From Frankiaceae bacterium (GTDB taxonomy: Bacteria; Actinomycetota; Actinomycetes; BP-191): DNA of 64,000 bases. The DNA is taken from contig DATMES010000035.1 in NCBI GenBank assembly GCA_035556555.1, positions 62,001 through 126,000 on the forward strand, in the 5' to 3' direction. The notes below the pieces were generated by a model. The model saw only the letters and a program-made list of their open reading frames with translations. It made no database searches and was not told the DNA's origin. Shown in pieces: positions 45,240 through 51,800 of this stretch. The position numbers and the translations under genes are program-made. Position 1 is the stretch's first letter, and each line of letters opens with the position of its first letter.

Positions 45240-45331
45240 AGACCCCCCGCGCACCCGCCAGAGCCCGCTTACCCTTGCTGCCTTCCGGCCCTGGGGGAGT
45301 TCACAGGATGAGCGCCGCGCGGGGGGCTGCC
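45240..45331 (-). ncRNA. ffs: Signal recognition particle RNA, small bacterial type
   Basis: Minus strand holds the conserved tip GGCCGGAAGGCAGCAAGGGTA with both asymmetric loops (GGAAG... AGCA), preceded by CTGTGAACTCCCCCAGG. It is closed by complementary arms (CCCCCCGCGC with GCGCGGGGGG). Ends are approximate. The gene is directly upstream of dnaX, the usual actinobacterial location. Binds Ffh for co-translational membrane targeting. Confidence 0.92.
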
Positions 45332-45359
45332 ACCGAGTCTAGTCGGCGCGGGACGGACA

Positions 45360-45405
45360 GTGGCCGGCCGCGTGCCGGCCCCCGTAACGGCACGCGACCG
45401 GCCAC
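45360..45405. terminator. Strong hairpin after small ORF
   Basis: GTGGCCGG and GCGTGCCG pair with CGGCACGC and CCGGCCAC across a 10-base loop with a 2-base internal bulge. It lies 10 bases after the stop of the small minus-strand ORF and upstream of the SRP RNA. Confidence 0.6.
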
Positions 45406-45415
45406 GCCGCACGGG

Positions 45416-45595
45416 TCAGGCGGCGTCCCCGAACGGGGAGTCGTCCCGTCGCGGGAGCACCACGAGCGGACGTCCGGTGAAGTGACGTACCGCACCGCGA
45501 GCCAGCTCGCGCGCCCGGGCCGAGAGCCCACGCGGCGCGGAGCCGTCCTCCGTGCTCTCCGGCGAGGCCGGCTGGTGCGGTGCGTCACCCCACAT
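45416..45595 (-). CDS. Small protein of unknown function (59 aa)
   Basis: Begins MWGDAPHQPASPE and ends TGRPLVVLPRRDDSPFGDAA, with a helical centre SARARELARGAVRHF. Codon third positions are G/C-rich as in neighbouring genes, a GGAGCGGGA ribosome-site-like run lies upstream, and a strong hairpin follows the stop. No family recognised. Between SRP RNA and tRNA-Ser; other frames here are open too, so coding status is likely but not proven. Confidence 0.5.
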   Translation of the reverse strand: MWGDAPHQPASPESTEDGSAPRGLSARARELARGAVRHFTGRPLVVLPRRDDSPFGDAA

Positions 45596-45628
45596 GGGGC
45601 GTACTGTCCCGCTCCGCGCGGCCCGTGT

Positions 45629-45646
45629 CTGTCGGGTATCCGACAG
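45629..45646. promoter_or_regulatory. 18-bp palindrome between small ORF and tRNA-Ser
   Basis: CTGTCGG-GTAT-CCGACAG followed by TTT. It could be an operator for the diverging transcripts or a short terminator; sequence alone does not decide. Confidence 0.4.
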
Positions 45647-45699
45647 TTTGGAGACGGCCGGGGTGAGGAAGCGCCGGGGCGCGGCTATCCTTCCCGGCG

Positions 45700-45787
45700 G
45701 AGGATTCGCCTAGTTGGCCTAGGGCGCACGCTTGGAAAGCGTGTTGGGGGCAACCCCTCGCGAGTTCGAATCTCGCATCCTCCGCCA
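45700..45787 (+). tRNA. tRNA-Ser (anticodon GGA)
   Basis: Acceptor GGAGGAT pairs with ATCCTCC. Anticodon loop TTGGAAA (anticodon GGA), a long variable arm TTGGGGGCAACCCCTC typical of serine tRNAs, and a T arm with TTCGAAT. Discriminator G and encoded CCA. TATCCT just upstream may be its -10 box. Confidence 0.96.
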
Positions 45788-45812
45788 CGGCCGGCGGCGC
45801 GGCGCCCGTACG

Positions 45813-46754
45813 TCAGGGCGCCGGGTCGACGGTGCCCTCCTGCTCCTCGTACCACCGCCGCTGGTACTCGTACGACTCCAGGCTGGTCATGGTCCGGTCC
45901 TCCGGGGGCGCCTCGATGCCGACGTCGTCGCCGTAGTCGTAGAGCAGCAGCTCGAGCGTGGCGTCGAAGCCGGAGTGCTTCCTGTCGTCCTCGGTGAACC
46001 CCATCCCGATGCGCTGCGCCAGGTCGGCGAAGACGAACGTCGACGCGACGCGCAGTGGCCGGTCCTTCGCGTCCATGGCGAACGTCACCTCGAGCCGCGT
46101 GCCGAAGTCCTGGATCACCGAGGTCGTGACGTGGTACTCCGCCGCGCGTACGCCACGGACCGTCGTCTGGCCGACGTAGCGCACCTCCTCGGCGAACGCC
46201 TCGGCGATCCGCAGCCAGCGGATCGCGTCGGCGACGTCCGGCGGAGCGCTCTCCCGCTCCCCGCGGATCCACCACTCGCCCGGCGGCAGGCCGACCGCGT
46301 GCGACCTCGAGTACACGACGCCGTCGACGACGATCTTGTCCTCGGGGTTGTTCCCCGGCGCGCTCACCATGCTCGCGTCGCCGTCCTTCGTCGCGGCGCC
46401 GGTGAACCACGGGATGAACGACCCCAGGGACGCGGTCTCCTCCGCCGTGATCTCCTCCGCGGCCGTCAGGGACAGCTTCCAGCGCAGCGACTCGGCGTCG
46501 GCGAGGGCGTCGGCGACCCTGTCGATCGGCCTGCTCACCGGCTCGACGGGGCCGTCGTCCCGCCGGCCCACGGCCGCCGCCACGCCGACGACGAGGAGGA
46601 CGCCCGTGACCGCCCCGACGGCCTGTACCCAGAGCCGCGCGCGCTGGCGGCCGGCCCGGTGCTTGATCATGTCCAGCCGGTGCGGCACGTCGGGCACCTC
46701 GGGCACCGTGTCGCGCAGGAGCGTGATGACCCGCTCGTCGTCGTACGCGCTCAT
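45813..46754 (-). CDS. Membrane-anchored partner of sigma factor 3
   Basis: 313 aa. Cytoplasmic segment ~1-40, membrane helix ~41-62, then an outer domain containing SLRWKLSLTAAEEITAEE, KIVVDGVVYSRSHAVGLPPGEWW, VRYVGQTTVRGVRAAEYHV and DAKDRPLRVAS. This is a pattern like the LolA/LppX-type fold used by several sigma-linked membrane proteins. The start overlaps the sigma stop (ATGA). Not closely related to the other two partners, so the third cassette has a separate history. Confidence 0.75.
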   Translation of the reverse strand: MSAYDDERVITLLRDTVPEVPDVPHRLDMIKHRAGRQRARLWVQAVGAVTGVLLVVGVAAAVGRRDDGPVEPVSRPIDRVADALADAESLRWKLSLTAAEEITAEETASLGSFIPWFTGAATKDGDASMVSAPGNNPEDKIVVDGVVYSRSHAVGLPPGEWWIRGERESAPPDVADAIRWLRIAEAFAEEVRYVGQTTVRGVRAAEYHVTTSVIQDFGTRLEVTFAMDAKDRPLRVASTFVFADLAQRIGMGFTEDDRKHSGFDATLELLLYDYGDDVGIEAPPEDRTMTSLESYEYQRRWYEEQEGTVDPAP

Positions 46755-47260
46755 GACCTGACCTCTCGCAACGCGTTCTCCTCCAGCGCCTCGCGCAGCC
46801 TCGCGAGGCCGCGCGCGCACTGGCTCTTCACGGTGCCCACGGAGCAGCCGAGCGTCGTCGCGACGTCGGCCTCGCTCATGTCCTCGTAGTGCCGCAGTAC
46901 GACGACGGCGCGCTGGCGGGCGGGCAGCGTCAGCAGCGCGCGGCGCAGGCGGTCGCGGTCGTCACTCGCCCCGACGGCGTCCGGCGCCGCCGAGTCCGGT
47001 ACGGAGGCCGTCGGCCGCTCGGCCCTCCACGCGCGGCGCCACCGGCTGGTCTGCGTGTTGACCATGACCCGGCGCACGTACGCGTCGAGGTTCTCGCGGT
47101 CCGCGAGCCGCGCCCACTGCCGGTACACCTTCGCCAGCGACGTCTGCAGCAGGTCCTCCGCGTGGCCCCAGTCGCCGGTGAGGAGGTACGCCGTCCGCAG
47201 GTAGCTCGGGGACCTGCCCACGACGAAGTCGCGGAACGCGTCCTCGTCTCGTACGGGCAT
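46751..47260 (-). CDS. SigE-family RNA polymerase sigma factor 3
   Basis: 169 aa, ATG after GAGAGGGGG. Region 2 FVVGRSPSYLRTAYLLTGDWGHAEDLLQTSLAKVY and region 4 [36 protein letters not shown]. More distant from sigma factors 1 and 2 than they are from each other. Upstream on its own strand is GGCAACCTTTC, like the -35 parts of the other two, but a matching -10 is not clear. Confidence 0.92.
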   Translation of the reverse strand: MPVRDEDAFRDFVVGRSPSYLRTAYLLTGDWGHAEDLLQTSLAKVYRQWARLADRENLDAYVRRVMVNTQTSRWRRAWRAERPTASVPDSAAPDAVGASDDRDRLRRALLTLPARQRAVVVLRHYEDMSEADVATTLGCSVGTVKSQCARGLARLREALEENALREVRS

Positions 47261-47357
47261 CCGGGCCCCCTCTCGCCGGTGAACACGCATCGGCGCGCGG
47301 GAAAGGTTGCCGGGAGGGTGAGTGTTCGCCGCAGGGTTACCCGGCGCGTACGGCGAA

Positions 47358-48887
47358 ATGCGTGTCATGCGTCTGCGTCCGCTCGTCCTCGCGCTGGTCC
47401 TCGCGCTGCCCGCGCTGCCGGGCGCCGCGACCGCGAAGCCGAAGCCGCCCGCCGGCTGCACGACGGTCGTGCGCGGCATCGACCTCGACCGCGCCACGAT
47501 CAAGGACCTCGGCGTGGCGATGTACTACGGGCGCATCACGAGCGTCGACCTCGTCGAGGCGTACCTCGCGCGCATCAAGGCGTACGACCAGGGTCCCGGC
47601 AAGCTCAACAGCATCCGTTCCCTCAACCCCGACGCGCGCCGCCAGGCCGCCGCGCTGGACAAGGAACGCCGCCGCGGCAGGGCACGCGGCTGGCTGCACG
47701 GCATCCCGATCCTGCTCAAGGACAACGTCGGCACCAGCGAGCTGCCGACGACCGCCGGCTCGATCGCGCTGGCCGGCAGCGCGCCGAAGAAGGACGCCGC
47801 TATCGTCGCCAAGCTCCGCAAGGCCGGCGCGATCGTGCTCGGCAAGACCAACCTGTCGGAGTTCGCCAACTGGGTCGACCTCTCGATGCCGAACGGCTAC
47901 TCCTCGCTCGGCGGCCAGGTCGTCAACCCGTACACCGAGGGCGACCCGAGCGGGTCGTCGTCGGGGTCGGGCGTCGCGGCGGCGATGACGTTCGCGGCGG
48001 CGACGATCGGCAGCGAGACCTCGGGCAGCATCCTCAGCCCGAGCGAGGCCAACAGCGTCGTCGGCCTCAAGCCCACCCTCGGCGCGGCGAGCACCGCGGG
48101 GATCATCCCGCTGGCGCCGAGCTTCGACGTGCCGGGCCCGATGGTGCGCAGCGTCACCGACGCCGCGGTGGTGATGGACGGCATGACCGGGGGCTCGTAC
48201 ATGAACTCCCTCGACCGGCCGCACGACCTGCGCGGCGTACGCCTCGGCGTCCCGAGCGCCGGCAACCGCCCCTCCGGCGCGCGCGGGCAGCTCTTCGAGG
48301 CGGCGCTGAAGAAGCTCACCGCTCTCGGCGCCACGCTGGTCGAGACCGACGTCGTCGGCACCGCGGGCCTCGCGTCGATCACCGAGCTCGGCGCGATCCC
48401 GAACGAGTTCAAGGAGTCGCTCAACCGCTACCTCGCCACCGAGGCGCGGCCCAAGACCGGCGTGAAGACGCTGTCGGACATCGTGGCGTACAACAAGAAG
48501 CACCCCGGCAAGGTGAAGTACGGCCAGCGGCTCCTCGAGGCATCGGACGCCACCCCGGGCAACGCCGTCCTCGCCACCGCCGTCGCCACGCCGATCCGCG
48601 CGCAGGCCGCCGCCGTCATCGACGCGGCGCTGTTCCAGGACGAGCTCGACGCGATCGTCGACGTCGGCGCCGCCAACGCCAACGTCGGCGCGGCGGCCGG
48701 CTACCCGAGCGTCACCGTGCCGATGGGGTACGTCAACGACACCGTCCCCGCGGGGCTGACGTTCACCGGGCACAAGGGCTTCGACGGCAAACTGCTCGGC
48801 TACGCGTACGTCTACGAGCGGGCCTCGCGGATGCGGCGTCCGCCGGTCGCGCTCAACCCCGACCTCAGGCCGTCGCGCTGCCGTTAG
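47358..48887 (+). CDS. Secreted amidase-signature family hydrolase
   Basis: 509 aa. Signal peptide ~1-26 (LALVLALPALPGAATA). Amidase-signature catalytic triad: Lys in PILLKDNVG, cis-Ser in GSSSGSGVAAA and nucleophile Ser in GSETSGSILSPS. Hydrolyses amide bonds; substrate unknown. Export is unusual for this family but common in soil actinobacteria. Either of two ATGs three codons apart could start it. TAG stop lies within the left end of the degenerate CTAG element. Confidence 0.9.
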   Translation: MRVMRLRPLVLALVLALPALPGAATAKPKPPAGCTTVVRGIDLDRATIKDLGVAMYYGRITSVDLVEAYLARIKAYDQGPGKLNSIRSLNPDARRQAAALDKERRRGRARGWLHGIPILLKDNVGTSELPTTAGSIALAGSAPKKDAAIVAKLRKAGAIVLGKTNLSEFANWVDLSMPNGYSSLGGQVVNPYTEGDPSGSSSGSGVAAAMTFAAATIGSETSGSILSPSEANSVVGLKPTLGAASTAGIIPLAPSFDVPGPMVRSVTDAAVVMDGMTGGSYMNSLDRPHDLRGVRLGVPSAGNRPSGARGQLFEAALKKLTALGATLVETDVVGTAGLASITELGAIPNEFKESLNRYLATEARPKTGVKTLSDIVAYNKKHPGKVKYGQRLLEASDATPGNAVLATAVATPIRAQAAAVIDAALFQDELDAIVDVGAANANVGAAAGYPSVTVPMGYVNDTVPAGLTFTGHKGFDGKLLGYAYVYERASRMRRPPVALNPDLRPSRCR

Positions 48888-49199
48888 ACCGCTTGGCGAA
48901 CGGGGTCGCGTGCACGGAGCGTGACCCTCGCGCTTGCCTGGGCGGACTCGCCCCGATCGGGGTGCGTTTTACGTCGTTTCGGCGCACGGACCGCAACCCG
49001 GTCCTGCGCGGGGGTTACCGGTGGTTATGGACGATCGTTCGTGCTCGAGGGGTGACTTTGGCGGTCCGAACTCACCGCTCGGAGCGTCGGTCGATCGGGC
49101 TACCCCACGCCAGGATGGAAAGGGCTCCCGGTTGCGACAGGACGGTGGAGGCGGGCACTGCGGGTGACCGCGCGTCGCGTCTCGCGAAGCCCTGCCACC
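48883..49199. repeat. CTAG element, copy C (degenerate, with ~120 bp extra)
   Basis: The left end GTTAGACCGCTTGGCGAA matches the terminal repeat. The core CCCCGATCGGGGTGCG, TTTCGGCGCACGGACC and CGCAACCCGGT is clear. The right end TCTCGCGAAGCCCTGCC matches 13 of 18 bases and is preceded by CGGGTGACCGC as in copy B. The middle is longer than in copies A and B. It is the main content of the 390-bp gap between the amidase and the DUF4062 gene. Confidence 0.6.
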
Positions 49200-49224
49200 C
49201 CGGCGCTTCGGTGGGAAGGCAATT

Positions 49225-49284
49225 TTCGTGATCTTGGCAACGTTTCTGCTGCCCGGGCAGCACAGACGCAGCCAAGATCACGAA
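49225..49284. terminator. Nested inverted repeat at 3' end of DUF4062 gene
   Basis: Outer 14-base arms TTCGTGATCTTGGC/GCCAAGATCACGAA, with an inner palindrome TGCTGCCCGGGCAGCA in the loop. AT-rich bases (AATTTT) follow on the transcript's 3' side. The stop codon of the DUF4062 gene lies inside the arm. Confidence 0.65.
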
Positions 49285-51800
49285 GTCGGGCCGGCGGGAC
49301 CCGCGCCAGCCGCCACCAGCTCCTCGACGTCGGTCAGGTCGAGGACGGTGTTCGGCGGTACGTCGCCGAGCGCGAGCGCGACGACGCCCGCGAAGTCCAG
49401 CGCCGCCCCGCGCGCCCGCGCCGCCTCGTAGTCCTCCCGCGGCAACGCCGCCGCGATCGCGGCCGCGCGGCGCTCGTACTCCGGCAGCTCCGACAACGGC
49501 AGCCGGGCGCCGAGCCGGTCGCGCATCGCCTCGGACGCGGCGTACACGGCGGCGGCCTTCGAGGGGTCGCCCGACTCCAGCGCGACCATCGCCACGTCGT
49601 CGAGCGAGTCGGTCGCGTCCCACTCGTCCCCCAGCGCGAACCACATCGCCAGAGCGCGGTGCGACAGCACGGTGGCGCGCGCGAGGTCGCCGGTGGACAG
49701 GTGCAGGCGGCCGAGGTTCATGAGCGCCCGGGCGATGCCGAGCTGGTCGCCGGTGCGCGCGAACGGCCGCAGCGTCGCGGCGTACAGCTCGCGCGCGTCG
49801 TCGTAGCGGTGCTGGACGTACGCGAAGACGGCGAGGTTGTTCAGCGCCCGCGCGGTGAGGTCGTCGTCGCCGGCCTCGACGGCGTAGTCGTGCGAACGCT
49901 GCGTGGCCCTGACCGCGCCGTCCACGTCGCCCTCGTCGTACGCGATGGCGCCCCGCTCGCGGCACGCGCGCGCGAGACCCGCCGGGTCGCCGCCCGCCTG
50001 GGCCTCGGTCTCGGCCTCGGCGACGTACGCCTTCGCGGCGTCGAAGTCGGCACGGATGCGGGCCAGCACGGCGGCCGCGATGAGGACCCGTACGCGGTCG
50101 GGGATCGGCTGTCCCTCGGAGTGCGCGAGCGCGCTCTCCACCGCCTGCCGCGCCTCCGCGAACGCCGCCCGCGCCAGCCAGTACGGCGTCAGCTGCGCGC
50201 AGAGCTCGACCTCCATGACGGCGTCGCCGACGGCGCCGGCGTGGGCGAGCGCGGCGCGGACGTTGGCGCGGTCGGCGTCGATGCGCACCATCGCGCGGCG
50301 GCTCTGCGAGCCCACGAGCGACGTCGCGCAGCCGCGGACGAGGCCCGCGAAGTGCTCCGCGTGCGCCTGCTCCGCGAGGGCTTGCTCGCCGCTCTCGGCG
50401 AGGCGTTCGAGGGCGTACTCGCGGACGGTCTGCAGCATGACGAACCGCAGCTCGCTGGCCGTGTGGTCGCGGTGCAGCAGGCTCTTCGAGACCAGCGACT
50501 CGACGCCGTCGTACACGTCGATGGAGAGGCCGCCGCCCGCCGCGGCGAGCGCCTCCGCCGCCTCGAACGTGCACCCGCCGTCGCACGTCGCGAGCCGCCG
50601 GAACAGCGCGCGCTCCTCGCCGTCGAGCAGGTCGTAGTCCCAGTCGAGCGCCGCGCGCAGGGTCTGCTGGCGCTCGGGCAGGTCGCGCGGGCCGCCGGTC
50701 AGCAGCGCGAGCCGCGACGTCAGCCGCGACAGCAGCGCGGCAGGGGTGAGCATGCGGGTCCGCGCGGCCGCGAGCTCGATGGCGAGCGGCAGGACGTCGA
50801 GGCGGCGGCAGACCTCGGCCACGGCCTCGCGCGCCTCGGCGGTGAGGACGACGTTCGGGTTGACCTGCTCGGCGCGGTCGACGAACAGGCGTACGGCCTC
50901 GTCCACCGGCAGCGGGTGGACCTCGACGTCGTGCTCGCCGCGCAGCCGCAGCACCGAACGGCTCGTCGCGAGCACGCGCAGCCCAGGGCAGGCGGCGAGC
51001 AGCTCCGAGACGCGCGGGCCTGCCGCGAGGACGTGCTCGCAGTTGTCGAGGACGAGCAGCTCGCGGCGTTCGCGGAGCCGGTCGATGACAGCCTCCAGCG
51101 GCGTGCGGTCCGGTGCCTCCCTGACCCGCAGCGCGTTGGCGATCGCGCCGACGACGAGGCCGGAGTCGCGGACCCCGCCGAGACTGACGAACGTCACCCC
51201 GTCGGGGAAACTCCCGCCCGCCCTGTGCGCCGCCTCGATGGCGACCCGGCTCTTGCCGACGCCCCCGGGGCCGGTGAGCGTGACGAGGCGGACTCCGTTG
51301 CGGCACAGCAGGTCCAGCACCTCGGCGACCTCGGGCTCGCGGCCGACCAGCGCGGTGTACGGCTCGGGGAGGCCGGGTGCGCGCGGCCGTGTCTCCTCCT
51401 CGGCGGGCGGCGCGGCGAGGGCGTTCTCGAACCCCTCCGTGAGCATCACCGCGAGGTCGTCCGCGACCAGCTCCTCCAGCTCCTCGGGCGTCGTGAACGG
51501 CCGGTACGACACCCGGTCGTCGGTCTGGATCTCCTTGAGCAGGACGGTGAGCCGCGGGTCGCGGTCCGGGGCCGGCGCCTTGACGTAGATGAGCGTCGGG
51601 CGGTCGCCGGAGAGGCGGTACTCCTCGTGCGTCTCGTCGTACGCCTGCCAGTACACGCCGACGAACACGTGCGCCTCGTCCAGGAACGTCCTGTGGTCCA
51701 CCGGCACGAGCCGCAGCTTGTCGACGGCGCGGCGGACGGCGGCGCGTTCCTCGGCCAGCTCGCCGAGAGCCGAGGACACGAAGACGCGGAGCCTGCTCAC
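49278..51800 (-). CDS. DUF4062-NTPase-TPR protein, second of tandem pair
   Basis: 840 aa from a GTG overlapping the upstream stop (GTGA). Residues ~1-85: DUF4062 (LRVFVSSALGELAEERAAVRRAV and HVFVGVYWQAYDE). Residues ~150-450: NB-ARC/STAND-type NTPase with P-loop LTGPGGVGKSR, Walker B LLVLDNCEHV, sensor LRVLATSR and CRRLDVLPLAIELAAAR. Then winged-helix-like and TPR repeats to the end (ALNNLAVFAYVQHRYDDARELY; ALMNLGRLHLSTGDLARATVLS). Likely a signal-transducing switch; effector activity of DUF4062 is unknown. No DNA-binding domain seen. Confidence 0.85.
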   Translation of the reverse strand: MSRLRVFVSSALGELAEERAAVRRAVDKLRLVPVDHRTFLDEAHVFVGVYWQAYDETHEEYRLSGDRPTLIYVKAPAPDRDPRLTVLLKEIQTDDRVSYRPFTTPEELEELVADDLAVMLTEGFENALAAPPAEEETRPRAPGLPEPYTALVGREPEVAEVLDLLCRNGVRLVTLTGPGGVGKSRVAIEAAHRAGGSFPDGVTFVSLGGVRDSGLVVGAIANALRVREAPDRTPLEAVIDRLRERRELLVLDNCEHVLAAGPRVSELLAACPGLRVLATSRSVLRLRGEHDVEVHPLPVDEAVRLFVDRAEQVNPNVVLTAEAREAVAEVCRRLDVLPLAIELAAARTRMLTPAALLSRLTSRLALLTGGPRDLPERQQTLRAALDWDYDLLDGEERALFRRLATCDGGCTFEAAEALAAAGGGLSIDVYDGVESLVSKSLLHRDHTASELRFVMLQTVREYALERLAESGEQALAEQAHAEHFAGLVRGCATSLVGSQSRRAMVRIDADRANVRAALAHAGAVGDAVMEVELCAQLTPYWLARAAFAEARQAVESALAHSEGQPIPDRVRVLIAAAVLARIRADFDAAKAYVAEAETEAQAGGDPAGLARACRERGAIAYDEGDVDGAVRATQRSHDYAVEAGDDDLTARALNNLAVFAYVQHRYDDARELYAATLRPFARTGDQLGIARALMNLGRLHLSTGDLARATVLSHRALAMWFALGDEWDATDSLDDVAMVALESGDPSKAAAVYAASEAMRDRLGARLPLSELPEYERRAAAIAAALPREDYEAARARGAALDFAGVVALALGDVPPNTVLDLTDVEELVAAGAGPAGPTS

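Noticed and set aside
45213-45254. ATG/GTG start for dnaX further upstream
   Set aside because: The extra residues (MRGGSPAFRPLGRP) overlap the SRP RNA region and are not part of the family; TTG gives the normal N-terminus.
48888-49277. Possible gene in the 390-bp gap after the amidase
   Set aside because: Frames here are not shared with the other CTAG copies and lack ribosome sites; the gap is explained by the repeat element and a hairpin.
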